Assembly: GCA_938028745.1 (NCBI GenBank)
Contig: CALIZL010000108.1
Coordinates: forward strand, 1 to 33,726
Direction: 5' to 3'
DNA: 33,726 nt
Origin: an uncultured Prevotella sp.
GTDB lineage: Bacteria; Bacteroidota; Bacteroidia; Bacteroidales; Bacteroidaceae
In this document: in pieces, positions 7,834 to 17,124 of the stretch
Layout of the letters: every line of letters starts with the position of its first letter
Numbering within the stretch: position 1 is the stretch's first letter
Program-made: the position numbers and the translations under genes
The notes under the pieces: model-generated
Told to the model about the DNA's origin: nothing
The model's database searches: none
The model's input: the letters and a program-made list of their open reading frames with translations, nothing else

Positions 7834-8910
7834 TTAGCTATGCATCAGCTTTTGGTAAACAGCTTCGTATCCGTCTACCATCTTGTCAATATCGAACATC
7901 ATAGCGCGCTGATGGCACTTCTCGGCCACTTCGTCATAATAGGCCTTATCATCGTGCAGCTTGCGGATGATGTTTGCTAACGTCTCAGCATCTTCGTGGG
8001 GGAACAAAACGCCATAGCCTTTGGTTACCTCGCGAAGCCCATCTACATCACTTGCCACAAAAGGTCGACCCGACGACATGCCTTCGATATTGGAGAGGGA
8101 GAGACCTTCCCAATGGGAAGACATCACTACCACATCAGCAGCTTTCAACACTTGGGGTACATCTGAACGAATACCCAAAAGTTTAACGCGATGGGCAACT
8201 CCTTCTGATGCAATGACAGTTTCTAAAGCACCACGTCTTACCCCATCACCTACCAACCACAGCTGATATTGGTTAGGCAGTGAAGCAATCGCTCGAATTA
8301 GTGTGTCTTGGTCTTTGGCCTCCCGAAACCCTGCCACCATCACCGTAACAAAACAATCTGGGAGTCTTAAATTAGGAGCTTCGTCTGCTACATAAAATCG
8401 CTGAACGTCCACACCATTATTAATGGTGATCACTTCTTGCTGATATTTGCTACCAATATGCTCAAGCAATTTCTCTTTGGCAATGTCAGAGATACAGACA
8501 ATTTTATCGTAACGGCTATACATCCATCGGTCGATGCAGCCGTAGCCCCACATCGAGCGCCTACGATTATTGGTAGAGTGCTCGGTAGTAACCAACTTAG
8601 CCTTTGATTTTCCTTTGGCCATAGCAGCGAACAACTGCGGTGAAGTGTTGTGCGTATGTACGATATCGTAGTGTGTCATCAGTTTTTTAAGCCGTTTAAC
8701 ATGCTTAAAGTTATAAACGCTCTCGGTTTGAGAAAACTCTATCACACCACAGCCTCCATCAATTAAAGCCTGCTTAAAGATAGAAGGACCGCCAGCGAAA
8801 GCCACGACATCAACATCATGTCCTCGACTTTTAAGCTTCAAAGACAAGTCAACCACAATTTTTTCTGCCCCACCAGTTTGCAGGGAAGTAATTACTTGAA
8901 GAATGCGCAT
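7834..8910 (-). CDS. Glycosyltransferase family 4
   Basis: A 358-residue GT-B glycosyltransferase. It has the glycine-rich N-terminal motif TGGAEK (residues 12-17) typical of retaining GT4 enzymes, an intact EX7E pair at E268 and E276 (HWEGLSLSNIE), and the following GMSSGRPFV segment of the donor site. HTHNTS (about 85-90) and EHST line the acceptor cleft. It is predicted to be cytoplasmic and to extend the lipid-linked repeat unit. The preceding GT2 gene ends 17 bases before this start (ATG at 8910). A GT4 of this type may use a UDP- or GDP-sugar; the donor, including the locally made GDP-heptose, cannot be fixed from sequence. Confidence 0.9.
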   Translation of the reverse strand: MRILQVITSLQTGGAEKIVVDLSLKLKSRGHDVDVVAFAGGPSIFKQALIDGGCGVIEFSQTESVYNFKHVKRLKKLMTHYDIVHTHNTSPQLFAAMAKGKSKAKLVTTEHSTNNRRRSMWGYGCIDRWMYSRYDKIVCISDIAKEKLLEHIGSKYQQEVITINNGVDVQRFYVADEAPNLRLPDCFVTVMVAGFREAKDQDTLIRAIASLPNQYQLWLVGDGVRRGALETVIASEGVAHRVKLLGIRSDVPQVLKAADVVVMSSHWEGLSLSNIEGMSSGRPFVASDVDGLREVTKGYGVLFPHEDAETLANIIRKLHDDKAYYDEVAEKCHQRAMMFDIDKMVDGYEAVYQKLMHS

Positions 8911-8927
8911 ATATTGAACTCTCTATT

Positions 8928-9809
8928 CTACTTTACCAAACGCAGGTCTTTAATGTGCATCAACCATCCTAAGGGGCACACACACATCCACATCCACCCG
9001 ATATTGGGTGCAGGTTTGCCCTTTTTACAACACAACCTAAATCGCCAATAGTTAACAGCAGCCTTTAGCTTATCTTTGAGAGGAATATCCAAAGAAAGCA
9101 TTTCGGCATAACAGGTGGTGCTGGCAATAGGGCTTTTCATTCGTATTTCAACGATTCTGGCAGTCAATCCGCCATCTTGATATTCGGCAATATAAATTGG
9201 TTCGTTAAAATACCTAAGTTTATATTTACGAGCAATTCTATTCCACACCAATACCTCGGGGCAGAATTTTTCATCGTCAATTTCAGGGAAGGGGAACTCC
9301 TTCATTACTTCTGTTCGGAACACCTCAGACAAATCCCCTAGCACATGGTGCTTACTTCTGATGTCGATAGAATTACAATCTAAAGTAGATGCAGGTAATC
9401 CAGACCCTACAATACGGCCATCGGGATATGCATCCACACCAGCCACTCCGCCAAAGTTTCTGTCGTCTTTTATCTGTTGATATACCTCCACAACCCTCTT
9501 AAGTGCATCTGGTGGCAACATATCGTCGCTATCGGCAATAAAGAACAACTCACCTTGCGCTTGTTGCACCCCCTCGTTAATGGCACGATGTTTCCCGCCA
9601 TTGCGCTTAAATACATATTTGATTGTTATTATCCCTTCCTCAATAAAGGTCTTAACCACCTCGCTTGTGTTATCAGTTGACCCATCATCAACAATTAACC
9701 ATTCAAAATGGTGATAAGTTTGTGCCTTAATTGAAGAATACAACCTTTTTAATAAATGCGCCCGATTATAAGTGGGTGTAAAGAGAGTAAGTTTTATGTT
9801 CATAGTCAT
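8928..9809 (-). CDS. Glycosyltransferase family 2 (GT-A)
   Basis: A 293-residue inverting glycosyltransferase. The GT-A core is clear: FTPTYNR at the N-terminus, V-DDGST (41-45) and the metal-binding D93-S-D95 in IADSDDM. The NGGKHRAINEG segment (70-80) is typical of family 2. There are no clear membrane helices apart from a weakly hydrophobic C-terminal tail. Its ATG at 9809 overlaps the TGA of the polymerase gene in an ATGA tetranucleotide, showing translational coupling; a second ATG at 9803 is an alternative start. Donor and acceptor unknown. Confidence 0.9.
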   Translation of the reverse strand: MTMNIKLTLFTPTYNRAHLLKRLYSSIKAQTYHHFEWLIVDDGSTDNTSEVVKTFIEEGIITIKYVFKRNGGKHRAINEGVQQAQGELFFIADSDDMLPPDALKRVVEVYQQIKDDRNFGGVAGVDAYPDGRIVGSGLPASTLDCNSIDIRSKHHVLGDLSEVFRTEVMKEFPFPEIDDEKFCPEVLVWNRIARKYKLRYFNEPIYIAEYQDGGLTARIVEIRMKSPIASTTCYAEMLSLDIPLKDKLKAAVNYWRFRLCCKKGKPAPNIGWMWMCVCPLGWLMHIKDLRLVK

Positions 9810-10951
9810 CGATGGAACTTGTCGTCCGCGTAATTTGGATTATACTCATATTTATCATAGATGAAGTCTCCTTCACGTATCCCATTCGTAAAGAATGTTT
9901 TATATGGTGAAAGCAATACTCCCCAAGCTAGAACAATACGAAAATATAAGAATACTACAACAGCGTAAACAATCAATTTGTTCAAAACATCCTTAAGAGA
10001 TGCGGAAAGCACAACTGTTAATGTACTGATTAGACCTATGACAAAATACCACCCCAATCGCCCTCCATTCTCCGAACGAATAAACAACAATAGAATAGCA
10101 CAGAAAGCCAAGGAGACATTAAGTAGAGCTGTTTGTTGTTTATCTTGTCCTATCTTGCCGTAATTCCCTAAAATTAGCCATAAAAAGAATACAGCCTCTA
10201 ACAGGTACGCTACTCGGAAACCACTGGTATCTTCAATATATTGTGTTGTTCTCTCTTCTAGACCCGATGTAGAAGAATATGCCTCGAACAATGACGAGGA
10301 CGCACCAGAAGCCCCAATTAATAAACATAATATCATGAGCAACATGATTGCACCTATACCATATTTCTTAATCGGAATAAAATAAACCGGTAACAATATA
10401 AGTGCAGAATTATGAAAAGAAGCAGCAATGAGGACAACAAAGACAAACTTCCATAATTTACGTTCATAAATAAATTTAAGAGAGAGGCCAGCTATACCAA
10501 CACCTATCATCTGACGAAGATAGGTAAATGTAAAGAAGAATAATAAGCCAAAGAATAGCAATATAGCAACCCTATAATCTGCAGAATAGCGCCTAATGTT
10601 GACATAATATAATACATATATAATTAGCGTTACTATAAAAATGAAGATATAGCGGTTTGCAGTAAAATATGATAGTAGGACATTGAAATATACATAACCC
10701 AATTCTGTGGGATATTGCTGGAATATGTATGCGGTAAGAACACTTCGCCCTTCTCGCCTAAGGTCTGCCACCTCATCAAACAATTCTCCATATATATACC
10801 TATCATAACCACCCAACATATCTGAGCAACCCACAAACAATGCAAGGGCTATCATCCAACAAGCAAGATATATGGTAGACTTGGAGGTTTTTTGTGGCAG
10901 GAACAAAGCACCAGCCATGGCAAAAGCTAAAATGACAAAGTATATGTACAT
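9806..10951 (-). CDS. EpsG-family polysaccharide polymerase (Wzy role)
   Basis: A 381-residue polytopic membrane protein with about ten hydrophobic helices. The N-terminal pattern, a helix, then CSDMLGGYDRYIYGELFDE (about residues 42-60), resembles the EpsG family (PF14897), which joins lipid-linked repeat units on the outer face of the inner membrane. It is the only polymerase candidate in the locus and pairs with the flippase at 22.3-23.8 kb. It is AT-rich, as polymerases of such loci often are. Its start (ATG at 10951) is 7 bases after the stop of the GT-B gene, and its own end is coupled to the next GT2 by an ATGA overlap. Confidence 0.85.
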   Translation of the reverse strand: MYIYFVILAFAMAGALFLPQKTSKSTIYLACWMIALALFVGCSDMLGGYDRYIYGELFDEVADLRREGRSVLTAYIFQQYPTELGYVYFNVLLSYFTANRYIFIFIVTLIIYVLYYVNIRRYSADYRVAILLFFGLLFFFTFTYLRQMIGVGIAGLSLKFIYERKLWKFVFVVLIAASFHNSALILLPVYFIPIKKYGIGAIMLLMILCLLIGASGASSSLFEAYSSTSGLEERTTQYIEDTSGFRVAYLLEAVFFLWLILGNYGKIGQDKQQTALLNVSLAFCAILLLFIRSENGGRLGWYFVIGLISTLTVVLSASLKDVLNKLIVYAVVVFLYFRIVLAWGVLLSPYKTFFTNGIREGDFIYDKYEYNPNYADDKFHR

Positions 10952-10958
10952 CTCCTTA

Positions 10959-12161
10959 TTATTTAAACAGTTCCATCAATTGTTGAGATATCCGCTTTCT
11001 TCCATGCTCACTAAAGATAGCTTCGCGCCCCTTTTCTGCCATCTGCTCATACTTCTCAACATGACAGGGAATATCCGTTAAAGCAGCCAATAATTCTTCG
11101 CTAGAATGATACTCCACACACGATACGCCATTTTCTACCGCTATATTCTCCAATGCAAACGGTGTTCCTACAACCAACAATCCATTAGTTAAAGCATCAA
11201 GCACCTTTCCCTTAGTGCCAGTGCCAATGGCTATTGGCGTTAGCTGTATGTCGTGTTTACAAACCTCTTCTATATAATCTGGCGCAAACTTTACATGTTC
11301 AACATCGTACCCCAAGGCGTTTAAGGATCCTACATGCTGTTCCCAGCCTTTTCCTAAGAAGGTAAGTCTATATGCCTGCTGGAGCAAAGCGAGATTATCC
11401 TTATTTGCAAACAAATTAACCATCTCATCTGCTCGTTCTTTCATATAGAAATCATAACGACCAGCTATCAAAAGTTTTATTTTGGGATGGGTAAACTTAA
11501 TTTCCTTGGGAGTCTCTGGGAGTTCATAGTGCGGATGGCGCAAAAAAACTGCCTTAATGCCAGGATTTATCTCTTGAAGAAAACGCACATCCTCTTCACC
11601 CACTAAATGAGCTATTATATTATCACATACGTCATAGTCACGTTCCATTCTATAATACTTGCGATAATTAACCACGCAACGGAAAAATTCTCCTGCACTA
11701 GTAAGGGTGAAACGACAACCTAGCCTACGAAACCAATGCAATGAATAACAATCAGGAACTGTGTGTACTCGTTTGAACTCTTTAAACTGTTTTATTATAC
11801 CCGAAAACTCCTGACCATACGCCCATACTGCATCAGGCTGAGTAGATTTCATCTGTTCAACCATAGACTTTGGTAATCGAATATAATAACCGATGGGATA
11901 TTTTAGGAATAGGCGGATAAAGGTTAAATGTAGTTTTAGTATCCAAGTGAAGAAGGCTGGTTGCTTCAACAGATGTATCTTAACACGCAATTCTCTTTCT
12001 ACGCTCTCAATTGTCTCGGGAGAAAGTTTGTTTGCATTATAACTATATATGTCAACATCTATCCCCCCTGCCCTTTCAAGCAACAAGTGATATGGATGGC
12101 CCGACGGACCTCCCATATTTTCTTTATAAGGAGTAACTGGCGTTATAAAAGCTATTTTCAT
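10959..12161 (-). CDS. GT-B glycosyltransferase, GT4-like
   Basis: A 400-residue GT-B protein. The N-terminus (MKIAFITPVTPYKENMGGP) is a Rossmann start with a Gly-rich loop, and the C-terminal domain carries a donor-site-like segment, LTPIAIGTGTKGKVLDALTNG, followed by VVGTPFALENI. The textbook EX7E pair is not obvious, so it belongs to a more divergent GT1/GT4-type group. The start codon overlaps the stop of the HddC-GmhB gene as ATGA, so its translation is coupled to heptose synthesis. That makes it the best positional candidate for the heptosyltransferase of this glycan, though this is an inference from position only. Confidence 0.78.
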   Translation of the reverse strand: MKIAFITPVTPYKENMGGPSGHPYHLLLERAGGIDVDIYSYNANKLSPETIESVERELRVKIHLLKQPAFFTWILKLHLTFIRLFLKYPIGYYIRLPKSMVEQMKSTQPDAVWAYGQEFSGIIKQFKEFKRVHTVPDCYSLHWFRRLGCRFTLTSAGEFFRCVVNYRKYYRMERDYDVCDNIIAHLVGEEDVRFLQEINPGIKAVFLRHPHYELPETPKEIKFTHPKIKLLIAGRYDFYMKERADEMVNLFANKDNLALLQQAYRLTFLGKGWEQHVGSLNALGYDVEHVKFAPDYIEEVCKHDIQLTPIAIGTGTKGKVLDALTNGLLVVGTPFALENIAVENGVSCVEYHSSEELLAALTDIPCHVEKYEQMAEKGREAIFSEHGRKRISQQLMELFK

Positions 12162-13447
12162 TTCAGAATATCGTTTACAACACTTAGCAATGCGTTCTTT
12201 GCATTCGTCTCTATGAGCAATGCCTTTTTACAACCAGCATTTTCTGCTGCCTTTATGTCAATTGCACTATCGCCCACCATGTACGACTGACTTAAATCTA
12301 TGTTTAAAGCTTTTTGTGCCTGTACAAACAGCCCAGCCTTTGGTTTGCGACATTCGCAATCAAGCTTATATTCAATGCGTTCTCCTTCAAAGCCTTTATC
12401 TGTGTGATGAGGACAAAGGAACAAGCCATCAATGAACGCGCCTTCCTTACCCAAAAGCGTTTCCATCTTATTATGTATTTCCTGCAGTTGTTCAAAGCTA
12501 CATTCGCCACGAGCAATCACGGGTTGGTTAGTAACCACCACTGCCAAATAACCAGATTTATTTATCTGCTTTATAGCCTCTGCCGCACCTTCAATTAGTT
12601 CGAAGTCGTTTATATCTGTCAGAAAACCACTTGTCTTGTTAATAGTACCGTCACGATCTAAGAATACAGCCTTTTGCTTAACAGACAAGTTATGAGCTGC
12701 GATTTTGCCTGAGAGTAAGTCGTTTTCCACTTCAATCAGTCGCTCGGGAGTTCCCATGTCCTTAATATACTCAGACGTTTCGTAGGCATAAATTTTCCCA
12801 CTCTCGATAGCTGGCTTCAACACATCTCTATCAAGGTCAACCTTGTCAAGACTTGGAAGTTTGGCTCTTGCTTCCTCAAGCAATCGAGGGGAAATCATTT
12901 CTATACCAGCATTAACGATATTGCGATAATAGAGTCGTTCATCTTCCTTATTCATCCATTTCACCACCCTATTTGTATGAATGGGCATGCCACCATAAGA
13001 AGCTGGCAAGATTTCTGTTACAATCAACGAACTATCAAAAGGATGATTGTTCGGGTGCACAGTAAGACTTGCTAGTGCTTGGTGCTCTTTGTGGAAATTA
13101 ATAAAGCGATTAAAATCAACATCGAGCATAACATCACCAGACATCAGCAAGAAGTCCTCCTGCAATTCTGGCATTCTAAATAAAGCCCCAGCTGTTCCCA
13201 ATGGCTGCGTCTCTATGAAATACGAAATTGTTACATCCCAACGACTTCCATCTCCAAAATAGTCTTTAATTACTTCGCCAAGGTGTCCAATAACCAAAAC
13301 AATATCAGTAAGCCCACTGGCTTTCAGGTTTTCAATCTGCCACTCCAGAATAGGTTTGCCGCACACGGGAATCATCGGCTTGGGTAAATCGCTTCGCACT
13401 GCAGCGATGCGTGTACCCTTACCACCGGCCATAATTACTGTCTTCAT
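12158..13447 (-). CDS. HddC-GmhB fusion: heptose-1-P guanylyltransferase + heptose bisphosphatase
   Basis: A 429-residue two-domain enzyme. Residues 1-240 are a sugar-phosphate nucleotidyltransferase: MAGGKGTR (6-13), the conserved Lys in LPKPM (21-25), and SGD (103-105). Residues about 258-429 are a HAD phosphatase of the HisB/GmhB type: nucleophile D264 and acid D266 in FLDRDGTIN, TNQPVIARG (306-314), the Cys/His zinc loop from C345-PHH to C364-E-C366, the Lys of RKPKAG, and VGDSAID (391-397). Together they carry out two of the four steps of the GDP-D-glycero-alpha-D-manno-heptose pathway: removal of the 7-phosphate and GDP activation at C1. All motifs of both halves are intact. Start: ATG at 13447, 5 bases after the gmhA stop. 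GTP as nucleotide donor is inferred from the alpha-heptose pathway context. Confidence 0.92.
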   Translation of the reverse strand: MKTVIMAGGKGTRIAAVRSDLPKPMIPVCGKPILEWQIENLKASGLTDIVLVIGHLGEVIKDYFGDGSRWDVTISYFIETQPLGTAGALFRMPELQEDFLLMSGDVMLDVDFNRFINFHKEHQALASLTVHPNNHPFDSSLIVTEILPASYGGMPIHTNRVVKWMNKEDERLYYRNIVNAGIEMISPRLLEEARAKLPSLDKVDLDRDVLKPAIESGKIYAYETSEYIKDMGTPERLIEVENDLLSGKIAAHNLSVKQKAVFLDRDGTINKTSGFLTDINDFELIEGAAEAIKQINKSGYLAVVVTNQPVIARGECSFEQLQEIHNKMETLLGKEGAFIDGLFLCPHHTDKGFEGERIEYKLDCECRKPKAGLFVQAQKALNIDLSQSYMVGDSAIDIKAAENAGCKKALLIETNAKNALLSVVNDILK

Positions 13448-13452
13448 TATCT

Positions 13453-14100
13453 CTAATTTTCAAAAAAACGACTTTCAAGCATCAAGCACAAACAATGATA
13501 CACAGGGAGGTGCAATTCCTGAACCATAAATGTTTCAGTTTCGGGAACCCTAATGCACACATCCGCATAATTCATCATCTTACTCTCTTTTTCTCCTGTA
13601 AGTCCAATAACAAGCAAACCACATGCTTTTGCCACAACAGCTGCGTACAATACGTTCTTGCTATTGCCTGATGTAGAAATACCTAAAAAGGCATCACCGG
13701 GCTTACCATAACCACCTACCTGCTGTGCAAAAACTAACTGTGGGTCGCAATCATTCATAAAGGCGGTCATCAATGGTGCCTGCGCAGTAAGGTCTATTGC
13801 AGGCAATCCGCTTTGTATATTCTCAGCGATAGTTGCTCCCAGTTCATTGTCAACAGTCTTAAGCTTCTCTGCAAAGCTAGAAGAAACTTTTCTCCCAAGT
13901 TTAAAGCCTTTCATCAATTCGCCAACAATATGACCAGAGTCGGCTGATGAACCGCCATTACCACAAACGAGTAACTTACCGCCATTAACATACGAGCGTT
14001 CTAACATCTCGTAAGCCTCTATAATACTTTGCTTACAGGCAGAAAGGACAGGATACCTTTCTATCAGCAATTCTATGTGCTTATATACTTTATTCTCCAT
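13453..14100 (-). CDS. gmhA: Phosphoheptose isomerase GmhA
   Basis: A 215-residue SIS-domain isomerase predicted to turn sedoheptulose 7-phosphate into D-glycero-D-manno-heptose 7-phosphate, the first step of heptose synthesis. The phosphate-binding loop CGNGGSSADSGHIVGELMKG (about residues 46-65) matches the GmhA pattern, and a second SIS element, GISTSGNSKN, follows near residue 140. The C-terminal VQELHLPVYHCLC has the conserved Glu and His of the family's active site. It is sandwiched between the kinase gene and the HddC-GmhB fusion gene, with gaps of 39 and 5 bases. Start: ATG at 14100. Confidence 0.93.
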   Translation of the reverse strand: MENKVYKHIELLIERYPVLSACKQSIIEAYEMLERSYVNGGKLLVCGNGGSSADSGHIVGELMKGFKLGRKVSSSFAEKLKTVDNELGATIAENIQSGLPAIDLTAQAPLMTAFMNDCDPQLVFAQQVGGYGKPGDAFLGISTSGNSKNVLYAAVVAKACGLLVIGLTGEKESKMMNYADVCIRVPETETFMVQELHLPVYHCLCLMLESRFFEN

Positions 14101-14139
14101 TATCGTATTATCAATTTATGAAACAAGTGTCCTCGGCAA

Positions 14140-15177
14140 CTACAGACCTGTGTCGAAAATCTTCCATCCATGAGCACCGCCATCGGTAAATTGGAAAGGC
14201 ATTACAAAGCCCCCTAATGACTTAAGGGCATTCTCTACCAATTTCTTCTTTGTTGGCTCTAGAACAAACATGATAAAACCGCCTCCACCTGCGCCAGACA
14301 CCTTTCCAGCTAATGCTCCTGCAGACATGGCCACATCCATTGCTTCTTGTATCATTGGGTTGGTAATTTGGTTGGCCATTTTTTTCTTATTCTCCCAACC
14401 TTCGCGAATAATATCAGCAAAGGTACGTACATCACCCTTTAACAGTGCTAATTTCATATCAACAGCACTTTGTTTAATTTTGTGCATTGCCTCCACCGCA
14501 TCGGTCTTACCGGTCTCCGTATTCTTCTTTTGCTCATCAATAATTGCAGCGCTACTTCTCGAAGCACCTGTAAAATATAAGAGCATAGAAGATTCCAACT
14601 CATCCACAATCCACCGTTTGATTTTAAGAGGATTGACAATCACCATGCCATCCTTCAAAAACTCCATATAGTTAAATCCACCAAAGGCTGCTGCATATTG
14701 GTCTTGTTTGCCACCAGACAAGTTTAGGTCTATCCGCTCTATTTCGTAGGCCAATCGAGAAATTTCATAATCTCCCAAAGGCAAGCTCAACCATTCAACA
14801 AAGGCCTTCAATATGCAAACCACCATTGTAGAAGAGGTTCCTAAGCCAGATCCCGGAGGGGCATCATTATGTGTTGTTATCTTAAAAGAAGGCATTTGAG
14901 GAGCAAAGTCTTTCACAACCCTATTATACACTCCTTTTATCAACAATGCGTTACCATCAATAGGCAACGATGCGGCAAATGGGTATTCTCCTGAGAAATT
15001 ACTATCCAACGAGTTGATAGATATCACCCCATCTGTAGTTTCCTCTATTGTACAATACGCATACAAATTAATTGTTGCGTTAAGAATTAAACCACCATAG
15101 GTATCACTATAAGGCGACACATCCGAGCCACCACCGGCTAGCCCAAGTCGCAAAGGGGCTTTGCTACGTATTATCAT
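14140..15177 (-). CDS. hddA: D-glycero-alpha-D-manno-heptose 7-phosphate kinase HddA (GHMP family)
   Basis: A 345-residue GHMP kinase predicted to phosphorylate heptose 7-phosphate at C1. The three GHMP motifs are present: PLRLGLAGGGSDV near the N-terminus (8-20), the ATP loop PPGSGLGTSSTMV (about 107-119), and KVSGAGGGGFIMFV near residue 292. Length and the opening RSKAPLRLGLAGGGSD match HddA-type rather than galactokinase-type members. It lies upstream of gmhA and the fused HddC-GmhB, so the GDP-heptose pathway is complete within three adjacent genes. Start: ATG at 15177, 10 bases after the stop of the preceding GT2. Confidence 0.92.
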   Translation of the reverse strand: MIIRSKAPLRLGLAGGGSDVSPYSDTYGGLILNATINLYAYCTIEETTDGVISINSLDSNFSGEYPFAASLPIDGNALLIKGVYNRVVKDFAPQMPSFKITTHNDAPPGSGLGTSSTMVVCILKAFVEWLSLPLGDYEISRLAYEIERIDLNLSGGKQDQYAAAFGGFNYMEFLKDGMVIVNPLKIKRWIVDELESSMLLYFTGASRSSAAIIDEQKKNTETGKTDAVEAMHKIKQSAVDMKLALLKGDVRTFADIIREGWENKKKMANQITNPMIQEAMDVAMSAGALAGKVSGAGGGGFIMFVLEPTKKKLVENALKSLGGFVMPFQFTDGGAHGWKIFDTGL

Positions 15178-15187
15178 TGTTGCAAAA

Positions 15188-16159
15188 TTAATTGATCAAT
15201 TTTTCTATATTAAGTATTCTGCACAGAATGCACTTCTTCCAATCAGCTGTTTTTAGCCTTAATGGGTATAGTTCTTCTGTTTTTAAAGCCGCTATGGCGG
15301 CAGAATTAATTCCGTTTCTTCTCCATTTATGTCTATTCGTAAACAATTCATAGACATATCCAAACAAGGTAGATTCTGCATAACGCCTCATTGCCAGTGA
15401 TAATTCCTTGTCTGCATCCCTAAACAAAGAGGCTTGATGCATAAATGACTTAATAACCTCAACACTGTCTATTGCATACTTAATCCTCTTCTGAGCATCA
15501 GTATTTCTTGTAACAGAATCCGGGGTAAACACGTAATTATAGATAAGTTTGGTTGAGAAGAAACAATTTTTTGCCCTCGCAAACATCCTAAAAGTTAATT
15601 CGGAGTCTTCTTGAGTTATTCCTTCTCTAAAAGTCAAACTATTCTCAACTAAAAATGCTTTTCTTATAATTAGGCCACAAACAGAACCTGGTTGATAACC
15701 TTGAATAATTGCATCACGTCCTGAGAGCACAACATTGTGCGACACATTCTCTTGTAATTGACCATAACCTAGATGTTGTCCATCTTCACTGAGCCAATTG
15801 TATGCGAAAGAAAAGATATCAACATTAGGATATTTGCTAAGTAATTCAAGAACGCATGATAAATCTTTCTCCACCACATCGTCAGCATCTACAAACCAGA
15901 TGTATTCTGCTGAACTCTCTCTCAATCCTCTATTACGAGCTTTGCTTGCTCCACCATTACTTTGCGTAATAACTTTCATTTCAACTAAAAGTTGTTTCAG
16001 GTTCGAAACTACTTCCAGACTTGCGTCTGTTGAACCATCGTCAACTACAATCACTTCATAGAAATCACGCGGCAGGTTAGCATCTAAAATAGATCTCAAT
16101 GTACGTTCTATAACTTTTTCTGCATTGTACATTGGAATGATAAAAGATAATTTACTCAT
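15188..16159 (-). CDS. Glycosyltransferase family 2 (GT-A)
   Basis: A 323-residue GT-A enzyme. SFIIPMYNAE opens the fold, followed by VVDDGSTD (38-45), QSNGGASKARNRGL (67-80) and the metal-binding DADD (91-94). The C-terminal third is basic and without membrane helices. Its ATG shares one base with the TAA of the licD gene (TAATG), so it is co-translated with the phosphocholine module, and hddA follows within 10 bases. It therefore links the two modules and may add the sugar that receives phosphocholine, or a sugar beside the heptose; this is an inference from order only. Confidence 0.9.
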   Translation of the reverse strand: MSKLSFIIPMYNAEKVIERTLRSILDANLPRDFYEVIVVDDGSTDASLEVVSNLKQLLVEMKVITQSNGGASKARNRGLRESSAEYIWFVDADDVVEKDLSCVLELLSKYPNVDIFSFAYNWLSEDGQHLGYGQLQENVSHNVVLSGRDAIIQGYQPGSVCGLIIRKAFLVENSLTFREGITQEDSELTFRMFARAKNCFFSTKLIYNYVFTPDSVTRNTDAQKRIKYAIDSVEVIKSFMHQASLFRDADKELSLAMRRYAESTLFGYVYELFTNRHKWRRNGINSAAIAALKTEELYPLRLKTADWKKCILCRILNIEKLIN

Positions 16160-17085
16160 TATTCTCTCTCTTTTAATACGTCTTTATAACCTCTATGTGG
16201 ATCAACCACAATAAAAGAATGCCAAGCTGTTCCCTTTACTATTTCATTCCAGTTTCCATACAGCCTAGTAAGGGTTTCATCATAACTTGCAACTATTGGA
16301 ATTTTAAGAAATTCGAAATCCACTTCCATAAGGTTGGCTAAATCTGCATTCAATGCCATATCCCGAATATCTGTTTCGTAACAACATAAGGTTCCAGAGT
16401 ACTTTGTCAACGTATCCTTATATTTACTCATCGCTTGAACATACTTATTATATAATTCAGTATAATAAGTACTAGATACGGTCTTTCCTTGTAATTTATA
16501 TACATAATGTAGTATAAATCTTGATATACGCCTAACAAGAGAGGCCTTCTCCCCCTTAACGAAGGGCTTACTGCAATACGATATCCTACCAAACTCCCTA
16601 CGATACCTCATCTTCTCTTCATTTTGTTGTCTTGCAAGACCGTCATCATCAGGAATATTGTCATATGGAAAGATGTCTATAAAAAGACCATGAGCATTTG
16701 CTGTGGGATTTTCATAACCTGTGGTATCTAAATTCATCAACTTAGAGTTCCCATAGGCAAAACCATTTGAATGAAAATTCTCTAAGAAATAAGGGTGCTT
16801 AAATTCTGTTGCTGCAAGTTCACAAAGTTTGTCGTAATCATTTCGTGGCATCAAGATGTCTATATCATCATCCCAAGGAATAAAACCTTTATGCCGTACT
16901 GCCCCAAGAAGAGTTCCCCCTTCTGCTGCAAAACGTAAACCATGCTTAGAACATACCCTTCGTAATTCTTCCAATAGATCTAGTTCAACAGCCCAAACTT
17001 CTTTCATTTGCTTAGAAACGAAGAAGTCACATCTTACTTCCTCCTCAAAAAAAGAGGCAGGAATATCTAGTTTTATATTCAACAT
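16159..17085 (-). CDS. licD: LicD-family phosphocholine (phospho-amine) transferase
   Basis: A 308-residue protein of the LicD family, which transfers phosphocholine or a related group from a CDP-linked donor to a sugar. The family hallmark runs from residue 57: GTLLGAVRHKG, then FIPWDDDIDI ending at 77, with the Asp cluster that binds metal. The C-terminal half is AT-rich and less conserved, as usual. The gene lies 39 bases after the LicC-like gene and overlaps the following GT2 by one base. Together with LicCA, LicB and LicC it forms a full donor-and-transfer route. Choline itself is the family's classic substrate, but ethanolamine or ribitol phosphate is used by some relatives. Confidence 0.92.
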   Translation of the reverse strand: MLNIKLDIPASFFEEEVRCDFFVSKQMKEVWAVELDLLEELRRVCSKHGLRFAAEGGTLLGAVRHKGFIPWDDDIDILMPRNDYDKLCELAATEFKHPYFLENFHSNGFAYGNSKLMNLDTTGYENPTANAHGLFIDIFPYDNIPDDDGLARQQNEEKMRYRREFGRISYCSKPFVKGEKASLVRRISRFILHYVYKLQGKTVSSTYYTELYNKYVQAMSKYKDTLTKYSGTLCCYETDIRDMALNADLANLMEVDFEFLKIPIVASYDETLTRLYGNWNEIVKGTAWHSFIVVDPHRGYKDVLKERE

Positions 17086-17124
17086 AACAACGTTTTCTTT
17101 GAATGGATTAGGCAGTAATCAAAA

